Below, one piece after another: positions 25,094 to 36,186 of a stretch of DNA of 64,000 nt. Location of the stretch: contig KB303655.1 of assembly GCA_000328365.1 (NCBI GenBank), positions 94,856 through 158,855 of the forward strand. Direction: 5' to 3'. The notes under the pieces were generated by a model. The model searched no databases and was not told the DNA's origin. It saw only the letters and a list, made by a program, of their open reading frames with translations. Origin of the DNA: Capitella teleta. Taxonomy: Eukaryota; Annelida; Polychaeta; Capitellidae. Position 1 is the stretch's first letter; each line of letters begins with the position of its first letter. The position numbers and the translations under genes are program-made.

Positions 25094-25378
25094 GGGGCAT
25101 GTTTTTTCTCTCTAACCGAACTCTGGTTCAGGTTACTGGTTTAAGTGTTAGGACCAAGTCTCGGTCATGGATGAAGAGCACGGGAGATGAGACGAGATCT
25201 CGCTAGTCTGACAGTGGAGTTTGTATGCTACAGCATTGTTGTCAAGATAAACATAACCAAGTCTCGTGTGATTTGAAAGGAACCAGGGAACCAGAGTCCG
25301 GTTACGCGACTACAGCGGGATTCGGTCCTAACCAGTAACCTGAACCAGAGTACGGTTTGAGAAGATAAACACGGCCTA
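25094..25378. mobile_element. Miniature inverted-repeat element, about 285 bases
   Basis: The left end GGGGCATGTTTTTTCTCTCT, then AACTCTGGTTCAGGTTACTG, is mirrored by CAGTAACCTGAACCAGAGTA...GATAAACACGGCCT. The arms are about 60 bases with one small indel. No coding capacity; superfamily not assigned. Confidence 0.75.
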
Positions 25379-26705
25379 GCTGCATTTTATAGCCATAATC
25401 TGTGGGGATAATTACCAATTTAGACTCTTGGAACGATACTAAACACGGCCTTACCTAAATGAAAAATCGTAAATCATAAATCATAACGCACCTAATCTAA
25501 AACTGGTCGAGAAAACAAACGCCGATACGAACGAAATTAACGATGCAAAATACTTATAGATAAAAAAACTGAATGGCGGATTTCCAGATATTCATAACAA
25601 CCAAAATTAACAATGGTTTACCCAAGAAAACTTCCTGAATGGACAAACGAAATTTTTATGTTTCGCTGAAGCAAGGTGTTCTATTTCGCCATAGCTACCA
25701 GCACATTTTTGGGGTCCTAATTACAAATAATGGCAGCACAATAATGGAATAAAAGATAACATGAAATGTTTTTCAATGGTTATTGGGAGATTAAAATGCT
25801 TTAAACTATTTAAATGTTTTCTTAAAAAGCGAAATGACAACTTCTTTGTTATTTCTCATAGTAAACATTTCATTTTAACACACCCCACTTGTGTTCCTAG
25901 AAATCATTAAATCATTAAATCAATCAAGAGACAGAAGCCTCCGCCCTGATGTCACTGATGTACTGGGAAATTGCGGATGAAGATGCTCGGGTCTTTGACT
26001 CATTGCATCTGTGGGTCGTTTTGGTCAAATTTTATCAATACAAAAGTACAATTATATTATCATTCATTCTCTCGCTGACATACAATGAATGATTATGAAT
26101 ATGAATTATGATGCATCGCAATCTGTGCTAGTCACTCTCAGACTAGTCTATAGTATTTGTACACAATAAGTAACACACGACACAGGAGGTCTTAGAGAGT
26201 TACTCAGTTAGTCTTACCAGTCACTGGTAGGCCCTGGTTGCATGAAACACCCATGCAGCCTTCTAGACCAGTAGGCAGTATTATAGTATATGATATTACA
26301 TATAATATATATAGACAATAAGCATTCACTGCATGGACTTTGGTCCAAATCTGCTTGCTCACTTGTAAGACCCCCCTATGATTGTGTCCAGTATAATACA
26401 CTTGTGAAATCATGACCCGCTCGCTACACTGGGAATTTTGGGAAACAACGAAGTGACATATTTTACGCCAAATAATAATAATAACTAACACTAGCTGAAA
26501 TACTATGCTGTGTATCGATCATCATGATGAGGTATACTTACCACGCCCGATGCTACACTAACACTCACAGTAGTGTAGCCAGCTATATAAATTTATCAAA
26601 TTAATCATATATTCATAATATAAATTTGGTTATATTGGGTCTTTCTTGTACAATTTTAATTGTAAACTGCCAACAAATTAGTATTTTTTGACGGCTGCCC
26701 TAAAG

Positions 26706-26780
26706 CAGGGGTTGGCATCTCATATTCGGTTGAGGGCCGGACCACGATAAAGCCACATGGCTGCGGGTCAGACGAGTTAA
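26706..26780 (+). repeat. Possible hAT-type element end
   Basis: CAGGGGTTGGCATCTCATAT followed by GAGGGCCGGACCACG and GCCACATGGCTGCGGGTC resembles the left end of hAT/Charlie-like elements. I could not find a matching right end, so this is a fragment at best. Confidence 0.35.
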
Positions 26781-27193
26781 TAAATTATAATATCTAATTA
26801 AATATACAGCGTTCATTAACCTAATTCTGAATGAATCAATATTTTTTTTCAAATCTAATGCCTTTCTTTTATGAATTTGAGTATAGAGCTTTAACATGCT
26901 GAGTGAATATAATTTCCTTGTGGAGCCTATAGTTCTCAAAGACGAGTCCATAAAGGTTAATTTTATTTCGCCCTTTTGAGATTACCAGTACTAAAATGGT
27001 ACAAAAAAATTCCATGGCAGGAAATAACACATATTTTCTCCTTCTAGATTGGACTGATATCACACGGATGAAATGAAAGATATTTGACATTGAACCAGTT
27101 GAGCGTGTGTGTGGTGGTTTGTAATGTATGCATCTCCTTGGAAAAACAAAGGTATATATTTGTTAATTTCTCTATTCTTCACAGATCTCCATC

Positions 27194-29166
27194 ATGCAAG
27201 GTTTCATTGATGACTTGTACATAGTGTTAAGTATTCATGCACGAACCACCACAATAGCTCTGGCTCTCACTGGATCCCTGTGCGCTAGCCTTATTCTGAT
27301 AATCATCGGTGTCTCGTCGCTGATACAAAACCCTCCAGAAGTTCACAAGGTCAAACCTCGATCTCAACGACTCAAGAATCGCATTCTTTATCCTGAAGAT
27401 TGTTTCACTGTTCGGGTTTGTATAATAAAAATAAAATATTCTGAATAAATTGCTTAATTTAATTTTCATTTGCAGAGGCTGCGCCCAATATATCCTAGAC
27501 AATCCTATGGCAGAAATATCGCTGAAGGGACAGTTACTCAGTAAGCTGTTTATTAAAATTTGTCAATATAATTATTTTCTTGATTTAAAGATATCAGTCA
27601 GGGAAAACGGATGCCATTTCTCTCTCAAACTGTGGTCTGAAATCCATAAAACGCAGCCCTACCGACTTGAATCTCAGGTAAGGATAAAATTTTAGCTATC
27701 TCAAATCTTGATATTTGATATGCCCGACAGTCATCTTCAACTAACAGCATGCCCAGCTCGTCTCGGCTTTCTTGGTCCACAGCTCACAAGTTTAAACCTC
27801 TCGAGTAATAAGCTAACTGAGCTACCTCCGGAGGTTGGGTGCCTTGTTGGGCTGAAGTACCTCTATCTCCGGGGAAACCAACTAACAACACTCCCTGTGA
27901 GCTTATTATTTGATATCGAAAACAAAAGAATATAATTATTTGTTTTGTTCCACAGCATAGCCTCTGTCACTTGAATAACCTACAAGCGCTTGATGTTCAG
28001 CACAATTTATTCGACGAATTCCCTTCGTGCCTTCCTCACATGGAAGGTCTTCAATGCCTTCGAATTGATAGCAATTCTCTCACAAGCATTCCGGCGGTGA
28101 TCAAATCACTCTATAATCTTCGAGAATTCTCTATCGCGTAAGGTTTCCATGTCTTATTTTCCACTGAATGGCTGAATTATTTGCTTCACTTTGAATGCCT
28201 TCAGTTTCAACCAAATCTCGCACATTCCAGAAGAAATCTCACAACTAAGGAACTTGCAAGTAAGCTTTTCGACTTCTTTCGGGGGAATAGATAACAATAT
28301 TAATATCCTTACAGGTTCTACTTTTGAGTCATAACATGTTAACCCACGTGCCATCCAACCTTGGATCACTCAAACATCTAGTCAAATTGGACGTCTCATA
28401 CAACAAAATTTTCACTTTGCCATCTTCTATCGTCTGGTGTTCCCGTCTTAACACCCTCCTTGCCAATCATAATAGGTTGGTTCTTACTTTATCTCAATTT
28501 TCTATGTTGAGGAATAGTAATTGTGTACTTAGTTCATACATGTAGAGCTTCTTTAATTCACTATTGTGTGTGTATACTGGAATATTTATTATTACAGATT
28601 AGTAAAATTACCTGAGAAGATCGGTCATTTGTTTACGTTGAAAGAGATCAACATACAATGTAATAGACTCTCATATCTGCCTGCATCAGTGATGTTAATG
28701 GACCTTAAAGTGTTCAAAGGTAAGTTTACAATTGAGTTAATTAACCTGTGACCCTGTTTGACCTGACCTTATTTCCAGTCACAGGGAACCCACTCCTCAC
28801 TTCCGCCCCGAAAGCTAATGAGCAAACTTGTTGCCAAGCTTGGCAGCCGCTAAAACTAATTGAGCTATCAGCTCATGTGATCCACAACCAGCAGCTTAGG
28901 TGGCAACCGGGATCTCTCCCGACTGAGTTGAGCGGTGAGTTGAGTGTCTCACTGTTAGCTCCCGTCTCTTAACTTTGGTTTCAGATCTCCTGCGTTCGGT
29001 GAAGTTCTGCATTCACTGTGATCGTCCCCTGTTCATTTCTTTCATTCAGAGTTCTGCCTTCTCCTCCTGTCTGAATGGGACGCAGTTGCCTTTCTACCAG
29101 TTCATTTGTCCGTATCCTAATAGTTGCTCATTCAAAACAGAATATTTCTCTTTGGACGTTAAGTGA
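27194..29166 (+). CDS. Leucine-rich-repeat membrane protein with LRRC58-like C-terminus, 10 exons
   Basis: Exons 27194-27415, 27476-27540, 27591-27677, 27731-27896, 27956-28137, 28205-28259, 28315-28475, 28598-28719, 28779-28934, 28985-29166 sum to 1398 bases, 465 residues. Residues about 18-45 form a hydrophobic segment ([20 protein letters not shown]), a likely membrane anchor. From about residue 100 there are consecutive leucine-rich repeats ([71 protein letters not shown] and more). The C-terminus (LIELSAHVI...[20 protein letters not shown], then [15 protein letters not shown]) matches the cysteine-containing end of human LRRC58/LRRC28 in layout. Human LRRC58 has no N-terminal membrane segment, so orthology is uncertain. 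Introns are mostly 50-60 bases. Confidence 0.85.
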
Positions 29167-30818
29167 TTTCCAGATTACACAGGCAGGTTGTGGCCCAGTG
29201 CCTGGGTATTGACCTGATATCTATGGCCATGGCATTGTTATGTTGAAGTCCATCATTGTTTCGATGTTCCTAACTCCCTTGCCTTTTCACATTTTCTTTT
29301 GATGCCAACATTTTTTTTAAGCTGATCTTTTCTTTTTTTATAATTGATATGGAGTTGGCTAGGCATCTTGCCAATTTATTTATGTATGTACTTCTAGAGT
29401 GATATCAGGTGATTGTGATCTCAGCACTTTTACTCAATGTATTAAATTAATGGGGTATTTTTCTGGCATAAATTAAAGATTTTTTGTTGTATCTCGGTAC
29501 ATGTACTGTAATTACTGAGTTACATAATATATTTTGTTTTAGAAAAAAAAAAAATATCTATGCACAGTGTCATTTTATGTCTTATCTTGTACATTTTGTA
29601 TTGTTTGCTAAACAGATTAGGTTTAATTTTCTGTTGTATATCTTATATAATATACTGCTTTCTTACTATATACAAAGCAAATCAACTTGTGAACAGTCCC
29701 ATCTGCTATGATTCTAGTCACACGAATTATTTTACATTTTGTTTCATATATTTTACTCTTTATTTTTCCCATTCTGCTCATAGTTGTGTGTTAAAAGGCT
29801 GTATGAATTATCATTTAAAATTATGCGTTTTATAGGGCTGGGCTCAACAAGTCGATCGCGATATCGCCCCGAAAATATCGAGGGATATCGATATTGGTAG
29901 CCATAGTAACTGAACAAGCCATTTAAGAAAATAACTTCAATAGTTTCCGTGAATCGTGGCCTTAGCGAAAACAGCCGTCCTCGGAGCTCGAAGGCGATTC
30001 CCGTGAAATATAGGAATTGGCCAATTGGGTCAACCGTCGACACTTGTCTCTCAGAGAAATAAGTTGCACGCTTGGAGCGCAATTTGCGATGTATATTTCA
30101 CAAATTTATAGAATTTGTTAGATTAATTTATGAGGCTGAAAAAAGATCGATATCAGATGCCATGTTCGCTCGTGACGTTGAAGGAAAAAATTGGTATCGC
30201 TTGCCAGTTAAAAGTATCTATCGATATCAGTCATATTGAGCCCATCCCTTGTGTCTTACGTTGTATTCTGCTATTGTTCATAATATCAAATATCTTTGAG
30301 TCGTGAATTGACTTACCCCAGCTATTATTTATTCAAGGACGTCTTTTTCACAGCACGCCATAATCATTCCTTACGATTGAATTGATCTCATTTTTTGTGA
30401 ATAAATATTCTTCAGTTGTGAGTTGATTTATGGATTAATTATTCAGCCCATTTTCAGTAAAAGCTAGAAAACATTAATTTATATTCATGTAATATAGGAA
30501 GTCACGAATTGAGATGAAGTATATTGTTGAAAGCTATTCTTAAATACTAAAAGAGGAAGTTTTCAAAATAAAAAATGGGTTGAAATAAATTTGTTATGAA
30601 TAAATATTGTTTTTTTTTTTTTGGCCTCGTATTCATATTACGTAAGCAAATTGAAATAAATGGAAAATTTCAAAGAGTAAAATCACAAAATTTTGCAATA
30701 CAAAAAATTATAAAAAATTCACAGGGAAATTCAAACTCCACAATGAGCCAAAGGCCCTGACTGTTCTGGAGGTACCACCATTCTTAACTTAGAGATCACT
30801 TTCATAAATGGAGGAAGC
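29167..30818. other. Convergent intergenic region between the LRR gene and JKAMP
   Basis: It contains a hAT-type miniature element (29833-30250) and otherwise AT-rich 3' flanks of both genes. No coding exon recognised. Confidence 0.5.
29833..30250. mobile_element. hAT-type miniature element
   Basis: The ends are TAGGGCTGGGCTCAACAAGT and, inverted, AAGGGATGGGCTCAATATGA; the subterminal regions are rich in ATCGATAT words. The flanks GCGTTTTA and GTGTCTTA match at six of eight bases, the size of a hAT target duplication. The TAGGGCTGGGC end style is common in hAT elements. No transposase frame. Confidence 0.7.
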
Positions 30819-32678
30819 TCATCCTCCGGCATTATCCAGCTGCTGAGGGTCGGTGAACTTGACCGTCATGAGATAGAAGAGAGCAGGGAAAGGGATGAGG
30901 CAGAGGAACGGGGCATGGAAGGTTGGCTGCTGAAGCTGAGTGACTGCCACTATTCCAAACGCATGCAGCAACCAGTGACACAGGAGGATGGCTATGTTGC
31001 GAGGGTCTTTCACATTGTCCAAAAACAACTTCATCATACTCTGTGGGAGAGGAAAAACCACATTCTGATCTGAATTTTGGTAAATTCTAGTGAGATATAT
31101 CAAATTCACAAAGAGAGCTGTTCTGCTTGGTACATGTGTTCAGCTGCCGGTTGGGTTATGTATATTTAATCTTACCTGTTCCTTGAAGAAAGCAAAGTGA
31201 GTCGCATTTGTAACAATCGAAACGACGAGAACGATATAGGGGAATGAGTAATCTGTAAATATGTTACAATTAAGAAATAATGACATAATAATGAAAAAAT
31301 AAGTACTCACAAATAAGTCCAGCTAACACTGCATGTGAAACGATTAGGACTGGGATGAAATACAGAGCAGCATAGATGGATTTCGTTCCTCGATTATTGA
31401 CAAATTTTGCCGAGAGTAGTGGTCGAGCCAGCATCATACAAAGTAGGTCAAGAGCATAGTAGATCATGACAATTGTGTATCTAAGCATACAAATAACTGA
31501 AATTTAGATTAAATAGGTTAAATCTAACTCACAAAGGGTAGACAGCTTCTTGAGTGCAGTGCAGGGTGTTTATGTAATCAGGGCTTGGATTATAGAGCAT
31601 CGTATACCAATCAGCCAAGTGTTGAACACGACAAGAGCGAATATTCAGACTTCCGACTGGTTCTATGATTGTGAGACAGACAATCGCTGCCACAGAGCAC
31701 TCCAATAGGGCAGAAATATGCAGTACAATTAAACCACTACTGCAAAGAACCATTAGATATTACAGACAGGATTTGAGAAACGTCTATCTATCAATTTCGC
31801 TCACTTTTTACGTTTATTTGTGAAGTCGATGAAGAAACAGTGGAGTGCTGGGGCTATTAGGAACATAAAACCGAGGTAGAGCCAATCATAGAACCCTGGA
31901 TCTTCAGAACACTTCTGGCAAATTGAATGCTCATCTGGGCGCCAACTTCTTGGACAAGCCTTGAAAAAATGAATTTGTCATGCGTTAATTACTGCCGTGA
32001 AGCAGAAGATTTCAACACTGACCATGCAGTCTGAGTAGTTTCCAATGCTGTCCAAGACTCGTCCACAATATTCTCCAGGGCATTTTGAAGGCTCTATCAC
32101 TGAAACCGATTACAAATCATGTTTAATTGATGATGTAACCATTTGTTAGAATGCAGTTAGCACTATAGTTAACGTCGTTTTGAGTTTGTAAGTACACTTT
32201 CTGGGTAAATCCAGGTAACACAATGACGATCTCTGTCCAGAGGGCTCCCATGATAGTTATAATTTATCCACAGTAACCCACTTTTAATCGAATGTCACAT
32301 AGTCTGACTAAGTTACTCAGTTGTGTGGTCAACCGTAGGCATAGCATTGTCAGTATGTTACTCATTACTAATTACCACCCCAAAATAACACACATGAGAG
32401 TCATTGACGGTCAGAATGGCTAGTGCCACCCACAGGTCACTGCGTCACAGTGGCCTGAGTGAGCTGAGTGGGGGCTTGGCAAGTTGGTGAACAGGTGAAC
32501 TCAGAACTCTGAACTGGAGTCGGACTCACCTGCTCAGTCATTGCTCACGTTTTACAAAAGACAGCTAACAAATCAATGTAACCAAACAAGTGTTAGAATA
32601 ACTAAAATTACCGATTTCATTAGAATGAACTGGAAAAATCAGAATTGATAGGGAAAGCGTAAGAAAGAGAGGAGCCAT
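30819..32678 (-). CDS. JKAMP: JNK1/MAPK8-associated membrane protein (JKAMP), 7 exons
   Basis: Exons 32612-32678, 32023-32099, 31805-31959, 31533-31739, 31311-31480, 31176-31252, 30819-31040 sum to 975 bases, 324 residues. JKAMP is a multi-pass ER membrane protein that binds ubiquitin ligases and the proteasome in ER-associated degradation. Seen: a hydrophobic N-terminus; CPGEYCGRV and a cysteine-rich lumenal stretch; DWLYLGFMFLIAPALH; IRSCRVQHLADWYTMLYNPS, nearly identical to the human protein; YTIVMIYYALDLLCMMLARP; KSIYAALYFIPVL; and HWLLHAFG with a C-terminal TPALFYL-like segment (IPFPALFYLMTVKFTDP). The start lies 303 bases from the MED17 start on the other strand. Confidence 0.95.
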
Positions 32679-32981
32679 TCTTTGCTTTAAAATTCGATCC
32701 CACTCTTGTCAAAATTTGTAATCGTCAACTAAGCTCAACTGTATATTTCGGAGGTATTTCGAATCCCATCGCACAAATCTGTTTATTTTTTAGCACCTTT
32801 GAATATATTTCATTGTTTATGTGTTGATCTTGTAGGATAATTATATATTCTTAAAAATTGTTTTTATAATGATGAAATGCTTCTAAAAAGTAGGAATAGC
32901 AGAGAAAAATGGGATCCATTTTCGAAATAAAATTTTCGACTATGCTCATTTTTGTTGACGAAATCCGTAACATTATTCAAG
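32679..32981. promoter_or_regulatory. Shared divergent promoter of JKAMP and MED17
   Basis: Only 303 bases separate the two start codons on opposite strands, so both promoters and 5' leaders must lie here. The sequence is AT-rich; I see no clear TATA box. Confidence 0.7.
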
Positions 32982-35900
32982 ATGTCGGGAGTCCAAGTCA
33001 GCATCGAAGCCTTAAATGAATGTCAAATTCAAGAAGTAACCCTCGATGGTCAAGAAATTTACGTTCAGTAAGCTTTTATCTCATGGTTGAGTCATTTTGC
33101 CTGGTATATTTTAAGATACTCGCTCCAGGAAGGCCGAATACTTTACCCCACTGGGAATGATTCAATTATCGCTCATGTGTATTTCAAGTATTAACTCCAA
33201 ATTAACATTTTTAAATTGTGTTTTTTAATCACTGTGCGCTTCAAACATTGTATATTGTATCGATCGTTAATATCCAGTCTTGATAATTTTTGTGAATCAA
33301 CCGTCAGTTTCACGGTCATGATTGGGACGTGCCACCTGGCGCTGGCGATGATCGTCTGTACTCTGTATCAGTGTATGATACAGTGTATGAGACGAGTGAT
33401 TCAATTTCTGGACCCCTTGATTCATTAACCCTAACTCAGTTTTCCAAATATCTAATCCATATTCTCAATCAATTACTTAATTATTTTTCCCTCGCAGGCC
33501 ACTGTCCATGTCGGACAGCTTATCAAAGTTGGCTCACAAAATAGATTTCCATCGCGATGAATGTGAAACAAAGGGTAAGCCAACGTCTGAGGGTGACAAA
33601 GAAGAAGAAGAAGAACCCCCCGCAAAGAACGCTGTCTTCCAGCCATCCTTATGGCCCTGGGACAATATGCGGACAAAACTGAAGTTAGTCTGCTCTAAAT
33701 TCACTCCTTCTTATATGAACATGTTTTTCTTTTACAACTTTGCAGGATGGCTTTGACAGAAACAAGCGTTTTGCTGGATGTTCTGAAGATCGTCAAAGAG
33801 AAACACTACATGGTTTTGGATTCTGTGTCGATCGATCAGCCTGAGGCTAAACCAGGATTTTTTGCTGTTGCTAAGAAACGGGTGTGTTGGTATTGAGTGC
33901 TAATTGTTAAATGAAAATATTTGAATTTGGTGTGTTCAAAGGCGTTGAATTCAGCGGTCTCCATTCTGAGCAACGGAGCTGAACGTTTGAGGAAATCCCA
34001 AGAACAGGCAGCGAAAAGAACGACTCCGAACTTCCATTATGAATTGCTCAAACTCCGCAGCAAATGGAGGTTAAAAAAAGTCGGAACTACCATCCTCGGG
34101 GACCTCAGTTTTAAATCTGGTATGCTCTTTATATCTTCCAGTGTGACTTGTAACTATGATCTATGTTTTCAGCTGGGTCGCGGTTTTGGCAAAGTGGTAC
34201 TTTTGAAGTGACCAAAAATGATCTCATGCCCTCCGACTTCAAAGAAGGTGCTCCAGCTCACACTGTGCGAAGTCCTCTCCAAGTACACATTCCTTCTGAG
34301 TTGGAGAGTGTGGCTTACATTCAAGTCTCCATTCGCCATACTCAGGGTTAGTATACTCAACTAAATTAAAATTCAGCTACATATGTTTCTTCACAGAGGG
34401 TTGTGAAGACCTCGCCTCAGCAGACCTTCAACTGCCAAATTCACTCCCTGGAAGCATTCCTTCTGACACGCCCTGGCAACGACGCTTAGAAACGGCGCAG
34501 AATGTCATCTTCTGCAAGGAAGTTTTTGTTCAGGTATGGCACAACCTAATTAGGAATGGCTATATTTTAGATTATTTCTGTAGCTTGCACGGGAAGCAGT
34601 CCAAGTCAAGTCTCCCCTGCCACACTTGGTTATTGGAAATCAAGTATTTTCACATGTAAGGGGGTTTGTGTGCACTCTTCTTGTCTGATTCTAACCCGCG
34701 CATTTTCCAGCTGTTCCCAGGCATGCAGCTCTGCATTGCTTTGTGCCATTCAATTGACAAAAGCAGACAATCGGTAAGAATTTGAACTTCAAAATCGTAC
34801 GAGTCCTCTGATGTGTTCATTGTTGCCCGCAGTCGATACGGCCAGGACCGAAGCCTGATCACAATCAAGTTCTGGAACATTCTTTGCACCAATTGGTGCG
34901 TGAACTGCACTTCAAAAACTCCTACCACCCCATGCCACACCCGGTCTCGGCTCTTCTCGGCGTCAGTAAGAAACGACGAAACGCCGGCCCCCAGGCATTC
35001 AGTCGCACCGAACTCCTGGATATGACTCACAGGTTTGTTATAACCTTGATAAATAGAACCTGTATTGATTTATATTTTAATGCAGCGAATCTATGCTAGA
35101 GCAGATTATTCGCCAAGCAAGACATTTTGTGGTTCGCACCAGGTATTAATGAACATGGAAATACCGTTGATGTGTGTTTAATGTTATATTTATCGAAATA
35201 TTCCAGAACTCTCGATATTCTTGACAAATTATCAGAAGAAATCACAGATCTGCAAATTGCATCTCATTGGTGTAACCTCAGCTCCGCTTTGGAATCGATG
35301 GTCAAGGTCAACATCACTTTCAATGGATACGAAACTTTCAAGTAAGTATCGCATGTTCAAATTCTTACAATATTCAGTCGTATTCTGACTCAGAGCACTT
35401 TTCGCCCTGCACATCTGCGTTGATAAAATCCGAGTTGTGATGAAAGATGGCCGCGTTATCAATCTTTCTTACGAACCACAAGAGTTGAATGACTTCATTT
35501 TAACTCAGGTGAGATTTCTGTTCTTATTTCTTTCTTCTCCAACTCAACTTCTTCACACCAGGTGGCGCATCACCACATCTGCATTGTGCAAGCGCTCGCT
35601 AAACTCATGGGTTGGCAGCTGCTCACCAGCAACAGTCACATTGGAGTGGGCGAAATGGAGCCGGTTGGCAATGTGCAATCTATTATGCTGGCGTCTCCTC
35701 TAGGCAACAGGTGAGAATTTAAACGGCGACAGGGTGTGCGCAAGTTTTCTATACGCTTCTGAAGAGAACTTTCTCAGAAAAATGACTCATGAATTTTGCG
35801 ATGATTTCAGAGTGATAGCGGTGAGGAGCGGGCCATTCAGTGGGGTCCATGTGCACGTTCAGAAGACGCCAGACGTCGACACAATCCGAGAGTTACACGA

Positions 35901-36051
35901 ATCAAAGCACGTCAGCCTTGCTGAGAAATGGGAGATGCTTGGGGGACCGTTTCACAAAGTGCATTTGGACAAATTGGAGGGTAGAAATTTTGTGAACAAA
36001 ATGGAACTTTTAATGGCCTGTTTGTCATCAGAGAGAACAGACACATTCTAA
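32982..36051 (+). CDS. MED17: Mediator subunit 17 (MED17), 14 exons
   Basis: Exons 32982-33067, 33498-33683, 33746-33881, 33942-34119, 34173-34346, 34397-34533, 34584-34655, 34711-34773, 34833-35032, 35086-35142, 35207-35341, 35394-35508, 35562-35710, 35811-36051 sum to 1929 bases, 642 residues. MED17 is a core head-module subunit linking Mediator to RNA polymerase II. Seen: the start MSGVQVSIEALNECQIQEV, matching the human N-terminus; PLSMSDSLSKLAHKIDF; FQPSLWPWDNMRTKLK; the FHYELLKLRSKWRLKKVG segment and ILGDLSFKSAGSRFWQSGTF; ETAQNVIFCKEVFVQLAREA; HSLHQLVRELH; and the C-terminal GPFHKVHLDKLEGRNFVNKM. Most introns are 50-64 bases. AATAAA follows 39 bases after the stop. Confidence 0.97.
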
Positions 36052-36086
36052 GATATTAATGTTTTTATATCCAAAATGATTTCAGA

Positions 36087-36095
36087 TTTAATAAA
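36087..36095. terminator. Overlapping polyadenylation signals of MED17 and PLA2G15
   Basis: TTTAATAAA gives AATAAA on the plus strand for MED17 and ATTAAA on the minus strand for the phospholipase gene. The two stop codons are only 135 bases apart. Confidence 0.55.
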
Positions 36096-36186
36096 GTATG
36101 TACATGTTAATATCAATTTCTTTTGTGAAATTATTACATTTTTCACATATCACAGTTTTCATTTTTTGTGTGTGAGGTATTGAGCA

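Larger units (their letters stand above)
24938..27193. other. Divergent intergenic region between the GH65 and LRR genes
   Basis: It holds an inverted-repeat element (25094-25378), a relative of the 19219/20055 repeat (26215-26375) and a possible hAT end (26706-26780). Promoters of both flanking genes must lie here, probably with upstream non-coding exons. No further coding exon seen. Confidence 0.5.

Noticed and set aside
32320-32560. Possible additional JKAMP exon or regulatory block in its first intron (CAGTGGCCTGAGTGAGCTGAG)
   Set aside because: Exon 1 joins exon 2 in frame without it and no open frame with suitable splice sites was found.
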